13,161 bases of DNA from CAYLZN01 sp964387935 (GTDB lineage Bacteria > Acidobacteriota > Vicinamibacteria > Vicinamibacterales > JAFNAJ01), in the NCBI GenBank assembly GCA_964387935.1, contig CAYLZN010000140.1, positions 1 through 13,161 on the forward strand. Reading direction: 5' to 3'. The translations under genes were made by a program, and so were the position numbers. A model generated the notes under the pieces. The model did not search any database. It was not told where the DNA came from and saw only the letters and a program-made list of their open reading frames with translations. This document shows positions 1 through 6,641 of this stretch, piece by piece (position 1 is the first letter of the stretch; every line of letters starts with the position of its first letter).

Positions 1-549
1 CTCTGGCACGGCGGCGGGGAGGGCCGCGCTCGCCGGCGCCGGTTCCCCGGCCCGCTCGGCGACCGGTTCGGGCTCGTCGGCCACGGGGGTGGCTGCGGCA
101 GACGTCGCGTTCCCCAGCACGAGCACGAGCGCGTTGTCCCGCCGCTCGACGCTGTAGGGCACGCGGTGCTTCAGATCGAGCACGACCCGGGTGACCAGCG
201 GCGAGACGCTGTTGGTCGCCACCCGGACGCGCGTCAGGCTGTCGGACTCGACCGGCGTCACGGCCGGCACGCCAGCGTGCACCTCGGGAAAGTCCACGAC
301 CACCCGCGGCGGAAGGTCCCGGGCCTCCTCGACGGCGCGCGGGACCAGCCGACCGTTGCCCTTGAGGATGACGGTGGTGCGCCCGTCGGCCATGGCTGCC
401 GTGACGGCGACCAGGCGCGTGGCGGCCCGGTCGGCGTCGGGCCTGGCATTGGGCGATCCCTGTCCCGTGCCGGCACGGACCGACACCCCGGTGACACCAA
501 CCGCGCACGCGCCGGCGACGAGCGCGACGAGCCCAAATCGCGACCGCAT
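1..549 (-). CDS. pilQ: Type IV pilus secretin PilQ, N-terminal part (cut by window edge)
   Basis: PilQ forms the outer-membrane secretin ring through which the type IV pilus passes. Only the first 183 codons are here. Translating the reverse strand from 549 gives a basic start (MRSRFGLVAL), a hydrophobic signal segment at about residues 5-26, then an AMIN-type domain at about 45-147 with the features PRVVVDFPEV, SLTRVRVATNS and TRVVLDLKHRVPYSVE, ending in a strand LVLVLG. AMIN domains of PilQ are known to bind peptidoglycan. After residue 148 a Pro/Ala/Glu-rich linker begins and runs off the window; the secretin pore domain must lie outside. The ATG overlaps the pilP stop as ATGA, and GGAGGAGGG stands about 6 bases upstream of the ATG, so translation is coupled. 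Naming as PilQ rests on AMIN plus position after pilMNOP. Confidence 0.88.
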   Translation of the reverse strand, partial: MRSRFGLVALVAGACAVGVTGVSVRAGTGQGSPNARPDADRAATRLVAVTAAMADGRTTVILKGNGRLVPRAVEEARDLPPRVVVDFPEVHAGVPAVTPVESDSLTRVRVATNSVSPLVTRVVLDLKHRVPYSVERRDNALVLVLGNATSAAATPVADEPEPVAERAGEPAPASAALPAAVPE

Positions 550-1046
550 CACTTGCCCTCCTCCGTGGGCCGCAGGGGCCGACGGATCTCCCGCTGCTTG
601 ACGAGCGACAGCGGATCGTTCACCTGCTGCACGAACACGACGGCATCCGCCGTGACGGCCTTCACCATGGCGTCGAACAGCCTGTCGCCGTTCCGCACGA
701 TGTAGGTCTTGTTGTCGGGAGCCTGAAGCATGGCCACGTAGGTGCCACGGCTCTGGATGATGCCCTTGATGGCCACCTCACCCACCGGGACGCCCGGCAG
801 CCCCTCGGGCCGCGCTCCTGCCGCCGAGGCGCGCGGATCGGATCCCGTTCTGACGAGGCTCACGAACGGATCCCGGCGGCCCGCCGAGTCGTAGGTGTAG
901 CCCTGCGGCGGCGCCGCGGATGCCGGCGCGGCCGTGGCGGCCCTCGCCGCAGGCGTCCCCGGTGGCGCGGATTGAGCAGCCGCCGAGATCGCACTGGCCA
1001 GCGCCAGCACACTCCCCAGGGCGGCGATGGATCGTCTGACGCGCAT
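549..1046 (-). CDS. pilP: Type IV pilus inner-membrane/periplasmic protein PilP
   Basis: PilP links the inner-membrane PilN-PilO pair to the PilQ secretin. The product is 165 residues, close to the usual PilP size. It has a basic start, a hydrophobic stretch at about 7-23 and a likely cleavage after an Ala-rich ISAAAQ, an Ala/Pro-rich linker (about 25-48), then the conserved GRRDPF at 56-61. A beta domain follows at about 86-145 with VAIKGIIQSRGTYVAML, IVRNGDRLFD and VVFVQQ, which is the typical PilP HR domain. Canonical PilP is a lipoprotein, but no cysteine is present near the start here, so this one is probably cleaved by ordinary signal peptidase or stays anchored. The start ATG follows the pilO stop by 14 bases with a GGGAGAG ribosome site. 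The stop overlaps the pilQ ATG. Confidence 0.9.
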   Translation of the reverse strand: MRVRRSIAALGSVLALASAISAAAQSAPPGTPAARAATAAPASAAPPQGYTYDSAGRRDPFVSLVRTGSDPRASAAGARPEGLPGVPVGEVAIKGIIQSRGTYVAMLQAPDNKTYIVRNGDRLFDAMVKAVTADAVVFVQQVNDPLSLVKQREIRRPLRPTEEGK

Positions 1047-1060
1047 GGTGATCTCTCCCG

Positions 1061-1738
1061 TCACTTCCGCTTGTCGTTCTTGGCGGCCGGCGGTGCGGCA
1101 GCCTTGCCGCCCTTGGCGCCCGGCTTCTTGGCACCGGCGGCTGCGTCCGGTGGCGGCCCCTCGCTCAGCACGAAGGTCGTGGCGGTGCACTCGGCCGCGA
1201 TGGTCGGGCCGCCCGCCTGGGCGTGCTGGGCGTTGCGGGGACCGCCGTCCTTTGCCTTGATCACGACCTCGGTGACGTTGATGATCCGAGGTACCTTGCT
1301 GACCTTGTCGAAGAAGGTGGCCAGGTCGTGATAGCTCCCCTCCAGGTCCAGCGCGATCGGCCATTCCGCGTGCATCTGCTTCTGGTTGATCGCCTGCGGC
1401 TTGAAGCCCCGGATGTCCAGGTTCGACTGCGTGGCGAGCGTCTGGATGCGGCGCAGCAGATCGCCGACGTCCTTCTGTTCCGGCAGGACGGCGCGCAGGC
1501 CCTCGAGGCGCGCCTCGAGGTCTCCGACCTGGGAGCGGAACTCGGGCAGCTTGCGCGCGATGGCCTGTGCCTTCGTCACCTCGGCACGGAGTCCATCCAG
1601 TTGCTGCTGGCGGACGGCAATCTCGTCGCGGGCCGGCTTCTCGTAGAAGTACCAGAACCCGCCGATGGCTGCGGCCGAGAGCGCCACGAACGCCCCGACC
1701 TGCGCGTACCACGGAAGCTTGTTCAATGTGAGTGGCAT
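1061..1738 (-). CDS. pilO: Type IV pilus alignment protein PilO
   Basis: PilO is a bitopic inner-membrane protein that dimerises with PilN and connects the cytoplasmic PilM ring to PilP and PilQ. The 225-residue product has a short N-terminal tail, one membrane segment at about 12-31, a charged heptad-like coiled coil at about 36-82, and a periplasmic alpha/beta domain at about 86-191 containing LATQSNLDIRGFKPQ and the YHDLATFFDKVSKVPRIINV signature seen in PilO proteins. A low-complexity Lys/Ala/Pro tail (about 194-225) ends the protein; such a basic tail is variable in the family. It lies 27 bases after pilN and 14 bases before pilP. The ribosome site is weak (GGAT about 8 bases upstream of ATG), so readthrough coupling from pilN may help. 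Confidence 0.92.
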   Translation of the reverse strand: MPLTLNKLPWYAQVGAFVALSAAAIGGFWYFYEKPARDEIAVRQQQLDGLRAEVTKAQAIARKLPEFRSQVGDLEARLEGLRAVLPEQKDVGDLLRRIQTLATQSNLDIRGFKPQAINQKQMHAEWPIALDLEGSYHDLATFFDKVSKVPRIINVTEVVIKAKDGGPRNAQHAQAGGPTIAAECTATTFVLSEGPPPDAAAGAKKPGAKGGKAAAPPAAKNDKRK

Positions 1739-1765
1739 CGCTGCGATCCGTTGTGAACCAGGTTG

Positions 1766-2407
1766 TCAGGACCGTGCCCGCTCGGCGGGACGCGAGGGAT
1801 CGGGCGCGGCACCGGCGGCCGGTGCGGGCGTGCTGCCAGGCATCGCAAACTGCGCCTTGACCGAGAACTTCACGACGTCGCCCGCGACACTCTGGGCGTT
1901 CTGCGACGCCCCCTCGACCTGCGAGTCGAGAATCTCGACCGGGCGCGCGAAGTAGCCCGACGCCTCGAGGTTGCCGACGAAATCCGACAACGCGGTCAAC
2001 GACGTCGTCCGGCCGTCGATCTTCAGCTCGTTGTTCTTCTGCGAGAGCTGCGTCAGCCACAGGCGATCCGGCAGGGCCCGGCTCAGCTCGTCGAGCATGT
2101 GGACCGGGGCGTTCTGGCCCTTGCGCAGTTCCTCGATCAGCGCGACGCGTTCCTGGAGCTGCGTCTTGCGCTTCTCGAACTCCTGCACCTGCGCGAGCAC
2201 GGTGCGCAGCCGTTCGGTCTCGGCCCTGGCGGCGACGATGTCCGCGTCGATGCGGGCCGATTCCTGCCGCAGCGACCAGTAACGCCACCCGAGCAGCACC
2301 GCAGTCGCCACGAGCAGGAGGCTGCAGCCGATGGTGATGCGCTGCGCCAGGGCGATGACGGGCGCGGCGGTCTTGCGTTCGACGGTGAGAAGGTTGATGC
2401 GGATCAT
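1766..2407 (-). CDS. pilN: Type IV pilus assembly protein PilN
   Basis: PilN partners PilO in the inner-membrane alignment complex; its short cytoplasmic N-terminus docks into PilM. The product has 213 residues and starts with MIRINLL, the classic PilN motif that binds PilM. A membrane segment lies at about 23-42, a coiled coil at about 46-97, and a periplasmic ferredoxin-like domain at about 100-188 with ALPDRLWLTQLSQ and ASGYFARPVEIL. The C-terminus is a Pro/Ala linker. The start ATG overlaps the pilM stop as ATGA, so the two are translationally coupled; only a poor ribosome site (GGTGG) is visible upstream. Order and spacing fit the standard pilMNOPQ cluster. Confidence 0.93.
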   Translation of the reverse strand: MIRINLLTVERKTAAPVIALAQRITIGCSLLLVATAVLLGWRYWSLRQESARIDADIVAARAETERLRTVLAQVQEFEKRKTQLQERVALIEELRKGQNAPVHMLDELSRALPDRLWLTQLSQKNNELKIDGRTTSLTALSDFVGNLEASGYFARPVEILDSQVEGASQNAQSVAGDVVKFSVKAQFAMPGSTPAPAAGAAPDPSRPAERARS

Positions 2408-3474
2408 CGGTCGGCCACCCGGCGAAGGGCGAGGCCCACGGCGACGGCGGCGGTGGCCGCGACGTCAGCCGGAGAATCCACGCCGAACTTGGCTGCCTCG
2501 AACGACACGTTGCGGAACGGATCGAAGACCTCGACCTCGACCTCGAACCGCTCGGCGAGCATCTCGGCGAAGCCCTCGACGCGCGAGGTCCCGCCCGACA
2601 GCACGAGACGATCGATGCGCTCGGTGCCGGTGGTCCCGCGGAAGAAGTCGAAGGTCTTCTGAACCTCGAGCATGATGTTCTCGGTCACGGCGCGGAGGAT
2701 CGGCCTGGCCTGCTCGTACTCGACCCCCTCCACCGGCAGGCCGCGCTTGAGGTCCTCGGCCTGCTCGTGACTGAGGTGCAGTTCCTTCTGCAGGGCCTCC
2801 GTGTAGGCATTGCCCCCGATGGAGATGTCACGGGTGAAGTAGCACTGGTCCCCGCTGACGACGTTGATGTTGATCGCGGAGGCGCCGGCATTGAGGAGGG
2901 CCACGATGGCGCCGGGCTCGAGGCCGTAGTTCACCTCGTACGCGTTTTGCAAGGCGAAGGCATCCACGTCCATGACGACGGGCGCGCGGCCCGCCTGGGT
3001 GATGACGCCGGTGTAGTCGGCGATCTTCTCCTTCTTCGCCGCGACCAGCAGGACGTCCATGCCGGGCGCGGTCTTGCCGGCGGCGGGTTCGTCGGCCTTC
3101 GCGAGAATCTGGTAGTCGAGGTTGACGTCCTGGACGGCGAAGGGAATGTACTGCTCGGCTTCCCAGTAGATCGATTCGGAGAGCTCGGCCTCGCTCATGG
3201 CGGGCAGCGAGATCTTCTTGACGATCACGGCATTCCCGGAAAGCGAGGCGGCCACGTCCCTGGTCTTGAAGGCGTTGGTCTCGAAGACCTTGCGGATGGC
3301 GTCGGCGACGGCGGCGCCGTCGATGATGGCGCCATCGACGATGCTGTCTGGCGGGACGGGCTCGAGGCCGAAGTTCACGACCTTGTATCCCTTGCCGCTG
3401 GGCTTGAGTTCGATGGCCTTGATGGCGCTCGACCCGATGTCGAGGCCGACGAGCGACCGCGGTTTACCGAACAC
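2404..3474 (-). CDS. pilM: Actin-like pilus assembly ATPase PilM
   Basis: PilM is a cytoplasmic FtsA/actin-fold protein that binds ATP and the PilN N-terminus and forms the cytoplasmic ring of the type IV pilus machine. The product is 356 residues. Nucleotide-binding motifs are visible: phosphate-1 LVGLDIGSSAIKAIEL at 8-23, phosphate-2 VALLNAGASAININV at 191-205, and adenosine motif LVLSGGTSRVEGF at 290-302. YWEAEQYIPF at 103-112 is a family signature. I chose the GTG at 3474 because the known N-terminus (FGKPRSLVGLD) starts there and GAGG lies 6 bases upstream. An in-frame ATG 17 codons upstream would add a Pro/Cys-rich stretch unlike the family. It is the first gene of the pil operon and follows a sigma-54-type promoter. 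Confidence 0.94.
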   Translation of the reverse strand: MFGKPRSLVGLDIGSSAIKAIELKPSGKGYKVVNFGLEPVPPDSIVDGAIIDGAAVADAIRKVFETNAFKTRDVAASLSGNAVIVKKISLPAMSEAELSESIYWEAEQYIPFAVQDVNLDYQILAKADEPAAGKTAPGMDVLLVAAKKEKIADYTGVITQAGRAPVVMDVDAFALQNAYEVNYGLEPGAIVALLNAGASAININVVSGDQCYFTRDISIGGNAYTEALQKELHLSHEQAEDLKRGLPVEGVEYEQARPILRAVTENIMLEVQKTFDFFRGTTGTERIDRLVLSGGTSRVEGFAEMLAERFEVEVEVFDPFRNVSFEAAKFGVDSPADVAATAAVAVGLALRRVADR

Positions 3475-3593
3475 GGAACACCTCGTGGCACAGCATGGCA
3501 ACCCCCTTGGCGGGACGGGAACCACGGGTCGAACGCCTGACGTCGGTCAATGTCATCATGTGCAAGGACTTCCTCCCCGCCGACGATGCGTAC

Positions 3594-3608
3594 GCAAGGC
3601 CGGTGCCA
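3594..3608 (-). promoter_or_regulatory. Sigma-54 (RpoN) promoter for the pilMNOPQ operon
   Basis: Read on the minus strand the site is TGGCAC-CGGCC-TTGC, an exact match to the sigma-54 -24/-12 core (TGGCAC-N5-TTGC) with the correct 10-base spacing between GG and GC. A start point about 12 bases downstream, near 3582, would give a leader of about 108 bases before the pilM GTG. By hand I found no other such match in the window. Sigma-54 with an enhancer protein such as PilR is known to drive pilin genes in several groups; its use for the alignment operon here is inference. Confidence 0.68.
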
Positions 3609-3623
3609 CGCGCGCCGACCCAG

Positions 3624-3644
3624 CCGTTTCCGCTGACAAAACGG
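3624..3644. promoter_or_regulatory. Inverted repeat CCGTTT-N9-AAACGG upstream of the pilM promoter
   Basis: Two 6-base arms, CCGTTT at 3624-3629 and AAACGG at 3639-3644, form a perfect dyad whose near end is 15 bases upstream of the -24 box. Symmetry suggests a dimeric regulator site. Enhancer sites for sigma-54 activators usually lie farther away, so this could be an activator site, a repressor site or chance. Confidence 0.3.
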
Positions 3645-3859
3645 TGGGAGATGCCCGGGACGCCGACGGGCGGAACGCAGTTTTCTCCACAATCCTGAGC
3701 GTCGAGCGACGCAATTGGTGCGATGCGGCCGCCGCGTCGGTCCAGTCGAGGTGGCCGCCGGGGTGAATGCCGGCCGTTCGGCCCCGCTGTCGTCGCGCCG
3801 CCACCAGCGCGCCGCAGGCCGCAAGCCGATTGTCGGATTGAGGTTAGGGGTGGCCCACC

Positions 3860-3889
3860 TTGACGAACCGGCGCGCGAGCGGGTATCCT
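3860..3889 (+). promoter_or_regulatory. Sigma-70 promoter of rplM-rpsI
   Basis: TTGACG at 3860-3865 and TATCCT at 3884-3889 are separated by 18 bases. Transcription would start near 3896, leaving a leader of about 34 bases that contains the GAGAGG ribosome site of rplM. The position directly before the first gene of the ribosomal protein pair supports the call. Confidence 0.72.
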
Positions 3890-3929
3890 CTGGGTTTGCC
3901 GTCTCGATCAGGCGGCCGAGAGAGGATCC

Positions 3930-4361
3930 ATGCGAACGGTAGTGCCGAAACTCGCCGCGATCGACAAGCGGTGGCACGTGATCGACGCGAACGGCAAGGT
4001 GGTGGGGCGCGTGGCCAGCCACGCGGCGCGTCTGCTGCAAGGCAAGCACAAGCCGACCTACGTGCCCTTTCTGGACCTGGGCGACCACGTGATCATCGTC
4101 AACGCCGGCAAGGTCCGGTTGACGGGTCGGAAAGACGACCAGAAGCTCTATCGCTCTCACAGCGGGTACGAGGGCGGGCTGCGCGAGGAACGCGCCAAGG
4201 ACGTCCGGCAGAAGGCCCCCACCCGCATCGTGGAAGAAGCTGTACGTGGCATGCTGCCCAAGTCGAAGCTTGGGGATGCCATGTACCGGAAGTTGAAGGT
4301 CTATTCCGGTGCGGATCACCCGCACGCGGCCCAGAAACCCACTTCGCTCGAGGTCGCCTGA
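3930..4361 (+). CDS. rplM: 50S ribosomal protein L13
   Basis: L13 is an early-assembling large-subunit protein that binds 23S rRNA. The product is 143 residues against about 142 in E. coli. Recognisable family segments are WHVIDANGKVVGRVAS (15-30), GKHKPTYVPFLDLGDHVIIVNA (38-59), the GRKDDQKLYRSHSGYEGGL stretch, and VRGMLPKSKLGDAMYRKLKVY near the C-terminus. The ATG has GAGAGG four bases upstream. The gene is first in its operon and is followed by rpsI after a single base, the near-universal bacterial pair. Nothing is odd about the gene. Confidence 0.98.
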   Translation: MRTVVPKLAAIDKRWHVIDANGKVVGRVASHAARLLQGKHKPTYVPFLDLGDHVIIVNAGKVRLTGRKDDQKLYRSHSGYEGGLREERAKDVRQKAPTRIVEEAVRGMLPKSKLGDAMYRKLKVYSGADHPHAAQKPTSLEVA

Positions 4362-4362
4362 C

Positions 4363-4769
4363 GTGGCAGTCGTTCAATATTACGGTACGGGTCGGCGGAA
4401 GACCTCCACGGCCCGCGTGTTCCTGCGCCCCGGCACGGGGGCGTTCGAGATCAACGCGCGTCCCCTGGACGCGGCCTTTCCCACCCCGTCGCTGCGGGCG
4501 GTGATCCGGCAGCCGCTGTCGGTCACCGAGATGGCGGAGAAGTTCAACATCTTCGCGACGACCGGCGGGGGCGGCATCGCAGGCCAGGCCGGGGCGATGC
4601 GGCTCGGCATCGCGCGGGCACTGTGTCAGTACAACCTCGAGTTGCGGCCCACGCTGAAGCGGGCCGGCATGCTGACGCGCGATCCGCGCGTCAAGGAACG
4701 GAAGAAGTACGGGCTGGCCGGGGCGCGCAAGCGCTTNNNNNNNNNNGCTTCCAGTTCAGCAAGCGGTAA
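4363..4769 (+). CDS. rpsI: 30S ribosomal protein S9 (interrupted by an assembly gap)
   Basis: S9 is a small-subunit head protein whose basic C-terminal tail reaches the P-site tRNA. The GTG start at 4363 lies one base after the rplM stop, with GAGG upstream. The sequence YYGTGRRKTSTARVFLRPG, the GGGGIAGQAGAMRLGIARAL core (about 66-85) and LTRDPRVKERKKYG are diagnostic. Ten Ns (4737-4746) interrupt the last codons, and as written the TAA at 4767-4769 is out of frame with the start. Removing the Ns and collapsing the GCTT present on both sides restores GARKRFQFSKR and a stop, giving exactly 130 residues, the usual S9 length. So the gene is intact and the break is an assembly artefact. Confidence 0.96.
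4737..4746. other. Assembly gap (10 N) with overlapping flanks
   Basis: The left flank ends in GCGCTT and the right flank begins GCTTCCAG. The shared GCTT, plus the restored S9 reading frame when the copies are merged, indicates that two contigs overlapping by 4 bases were joined with a fixed-length spacer. The true sequence is probably 14 characters shorter than shown, so later coordinates are shifted by that amount. Confidence 0.85.
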
Positions 4770-4770
4770 T

Positions 4771-4817
4771 CACTGGCGCCCCGGCGCAGGAGGCGCCGGG
4801 CACCGCCGATCTCAGTG
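4771..4817 (+). promoter_or_regulatory. Hairpin in the rpsB leader, possible S2 autoregulatory element
   Basis: Between rpsI and rpsB an 8-pair GC stem (4780-4787 with 4793-4800, loop AGGAG) is enclosed by GCG/CGC (4776-4778 with 4804-4806) and by CACTG/CAGTG (4771-4775 with 4813-4817). No T-run follows, so it is not a standard terminator. The structure ends 3 bases before the GGAGG of rpsB. S2 represses rpsB-tsf through the mRNA leader in E. coli; a like role here is inference. Confidence 0.35.
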
Positions 4818-4829
4818 TGTGGAGGACGC

Positions 4830-5633
4830 TTGACCCCGATCGCTGTCAAAGACCTGCTGGAGGCGGGAGTTCACTTCGGCCACCAGACCAAGCGCTGGAA
4901 CCCGAAGATGAAGGAGTACATCTTCGGCGAGCGTAACGGCATCTACATCCTGGACCTGAGCAAGACGGCGCGCCTGTTCCAGCACGCGGAGCAGTTCGTG
5001 ACGTCGCTCTCCGCCGAGGGCCGCACGGCCCTGTTTGTCGGCACCAAGCGCCAGGCGAAGGAGGCGATCGCCGAAGAGGCGCAGCGCTGCGGCATGTTCT
5101 ATGTGAACGAGCGCTGGCTCGGGGGGCTCCTCACCAACTTCACGACGATCCAGCGGTCGCTTGCGCGCCTCCGGGATCTCGAGGCCATGACCACGGACGG
5201 CCGCTACGACACCCTGTCGAAGAAGGAAGTGGCGCGTCTCGAGAAGGAGAAGCGGAAGCTCCAGAAGAACCTGGACGGCATCCGGGCGATGTCACGGCTG
5301 CCGGACGTGCTGTTCGTGGTGGACACCAAGCACGAGCAGATCGCCGTCGATGAGGCCCGCAAGCTCAAGATCCCGGTGATTGGCATCGTCGACACCAACT
5401 GCGATCCCGACGAGGTCGAGTTCCCGGTCCCGGGCAACGACGACGCCCTGCGCTCGATCAAGCTGTTCGCCTCGCGGATCGCCGACGCGATCAACGAGGG
5501 CCGCGGCACCCGCGACGCCACGGGACACGATGCGGAGGCGGCGGGCGAGGACGAGAAGCGTGCGCCCCGTCCGGCGGTGGCCCGCCAGTACCGTCCGGAG
5601 CCGACTCCGACTCCCACGCCCGCGTCGGCCTGA
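4830..5633 (+). CDS. rpsB: 30S ribosomal protein S2
   Basis: S2 is a late-assembling small-subunit protein near the S1 site. The product is 267 residues. The family core is clear: VKDLLEAGVHFGHQTKRWNPKMKEYIFGERNGI (6-38), FVGTKRQAKEAI (69-80), RCGMFYVNERWLGGLLTNF (86-104), the charged coiled hairpin (about 132-150), LPDVLFVVDTKHEQIAVDEA (157-176) and IPVIGIVDTNCDPDEVEFPVPGNDDA (181-206). I place the start at TTG 4830, giving MTPIAVKDLLEAG, with GGAGG four bases before it. A GTG at 4815 is in frame but would put the ribosome site inside the gene. The C-terminus has a 40-residue acidic then Pro/Thr-rich tail, longer than in E. coli and variable in the family. It heads the rpsB-tsf pair. Confidence 0.96.
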   Translation: MTPIAVKDLLEAGVHFGHQTKRWNPKMKEYIFGERNGIYILDLSKTARLFQHAEQFVTSLSAEGRTALFVGTKRQAKEAIAEEAQRCGMFYVNERWLGGLLTNFTTIQRSLARLRDLEAMTTDGRYDTLSKKEVARLEKEKRKLQKNLDGIRAMSRLPDVLFVVDTKHEQIAVDEARKLKIPVIGIVDTNCDPDEVEFPVPGNDDALRSIKLFASRIADAINEGRGTRDATGHDAEAAGEDEKRAPRPAVARQYRPEPTPTPTPASA

Positions 5634-5640
5634 CGCGGTC

Positions 5641-5708
5641 GCCCCGAGCCGGAGGCATCGGGGCCAGACGTTCTGCACCTCCGGCGCCGGCCCCGTTTCA
5701 GCCGGCGC
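5641..5708 (+). promoter_or_regulatory. Two GC hairpins between rpsB and tsf, possible attenuator
   Basis: The first hairpin pairs GCCCCGA (5641-5647) with TCGGGGC (5658-5664), with GCC/GGC continuing the stem. The second pairs GCGCCGGC (5684-5691) with GCCGGCGC (5701-5708) around a 9-base loop. Only a weak TTCTC follows, so full termination is unlikely. They may lower tsf expression relative to rpsB or protect mRNA ends; this is inference. Confidence 0.35.
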
Positions 5709-5733
5709 TTCTCACGTACGCGGAGACCTGTCC

Positions 5734-6594
5734 ATGAACATCACGGCATCGGAAGTGAAGGCGCTGCGCGACCGCACGGGCGCAGGCATGATGGAATGCA
5801 AGGCCGCTTTGGTCGAGGCCCAGGGCAACATGGAAGAGGCCGTGACCCTGCTGCGCAAGCGCGGCCTGGCGCAGGCCGCCAAGCGCGCGGGACGGGCCAC
5901 GAGCGAAGGACTCATCGGCGCGGCCCTCGGCCCGGACTTCAAGCACGGCGCCCTCGTCGAGGTCAACTGCGAAACCGACTTCGTCGCGCGCACGGACGAT
6001 TTCCAGGGACTGGTCAAGGACGTCACCGCCGCCGTCATGGCGGCCGGCGCCGATGCGACCCCCGCGTGGCTCGAGAACCCCAGCGGCCCGGTCGCTGCGA
6101 AGGTGACCGCCGCGATCGCCAAGACCGGGGAGAACATGGCGGTACCACGGGTGGCGTTCTTCGAGGGCGACGGCCTGATCGGGCAGTACATTCACATGGG
6201 CGGCAAGATCGGCGTAATGGTGGAGCTCAAGGGCGACGCCAAGGCCCTCGCCACCGATACCGCCCGGACGCTGCTCAAGGAAGTGGCGATGCACGTCGCC
6301 GCGTCGAGTCCCCAGTACGTGGGTCGCTCGGAAGTCCCCGCCGACGTCCTCGAACGGGAGCGCGGCATCTTCCGCGCCCAGCTGGAAGGCCAGAACAAGC
6401 CCGCCAACGTGATCGAGAAGATCATCGAGGGCAAGCTGGGGAGCTTCTTCGAGCAGAGCGTGCTGGTCGACCAGCCCTCGATCCGCGACCCGAAGGTGAA
6501 GGTGTCGCAGATGATCGCCGACGCGGCCAAGGCGGCTGGCGGGCCCATCGAGGTCGTCCGGTTCGTCCGGCTCAAGGTTGGCGAAAGCGCCTGA
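5734..6594 (+). CDS. tsf: Translation elongation factor Ts
   Basis: EF-Ts is the cytosolic nucleotide exchange factor that recycles EF-Tu-GDP. The product is 286 residues, near the 283 of E. coli. The N-terminal UBA-like domain carries VKALRDRTGAGMMECKAALVEAQG (8-31), then the core motif VNCETDFVARTDDF (about 78-91) that contacts EF-Tu. FIHMGGKIGV-like text (YIHMGGKIGVMVEL) and AMHVAASSPQYV mark the two core subdomains, and LVDQPSIRDPKVKV lies near the C-terminus. The ATG has GGAGA eight bases upstream. It follows rpsB by 100 bases holding two hairpins, and a third hairpin starts at its stop codon. Confidence 0.97.
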   Translation: MNITASEVKALRDRTGAGMMECKAALVEAQGNMEEAVTLLRKRGLAQAAKRAGRATSEGLIGAALGPDFKHGALVEVNCETDFVARTDDFQGLVKDVTAAVMAAGADATPAWLENPSGPVAAKVTAAIAKTGENMAVPRVAFFEGDGLIGQYIHMGGKIGVMVELKGDAKALATDTARTLLKEVAMHVAASSPQYVGRSEVPADVLERERGIFRAQLEGQNKPANVIEKIIEGKLGSFFEQSVLVDQPSIRDPKVKVSQMIADAAKAAGGPIEVVRFVRLKVGESA

Positions 6595-6626
6595 GCGGCG
6601 CCGCCGCTCACGCCCGCGGGCGCCGC
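6595..6626 (+). terminator. GC hairpin directly after tsf (no T-run)
   Basis: GCGGCGCC at 6595-6602 and GGCGCCGC at 6619-6626 are perfect inverted arms around a 16-base loop, beginning at the base after the tsf TGA. There is no following T-run, so it is at best a weak or Rho-assisted terminator or an mRNA end stabiliser. Its place between tsf and a new -10 box supports a transcript boundary here. Confidence 0.35.
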
Positions 6627-6641
6627 GCAAGCCGCAAGCGG

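Larger units (their letters stand above)
3475..3929. other. Divergent intergenic region between pilM and rplM
   Basis: This 455-base stretch separates the minus-strand pil operon from the plus-strand rplM. I see no convincing gene in it. It holds a sigma-54-type promoter pointing to pilM (3594-3608), an inverted repeat upstream of that promoter (3624-3644), and a sigma-70 promoter for rplM (3860-3889). A small palindrome GGTGG-C-CCACC at 3849-3859 abuts the rplM -35 box and could be an operator or chance. The predicted pilM leader is about 108 bases; I looked for a cyclic-di-GMP riboswitch in it and did not find the conserved segments. Confidence 0.7.

Noticed and set aside
1047..2288. Long minus-strand extension upstream of pilP in the same frame
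   Set aside because: It overlaps pilO and pilN in another frame and has shadow composition; pilP begins at 1046 with its own ribosome site and signal segment.
3475..3525. Upstream ATG start for pilM at 3525
   Set aside because: It would add a 17-residue Pro/Cys-rich stretch unlike PilM, and the GTG at 3474 has a good ribosome site and the family N-terminus.
3475..3593. Possible cyclic-di-GMP riboswitch in the pilM leader
   Set aside because: Such switches are common before pilus genes, but the conserved GGGCAAACC-like and GGGACGCAAAGCC-like segments are not there.
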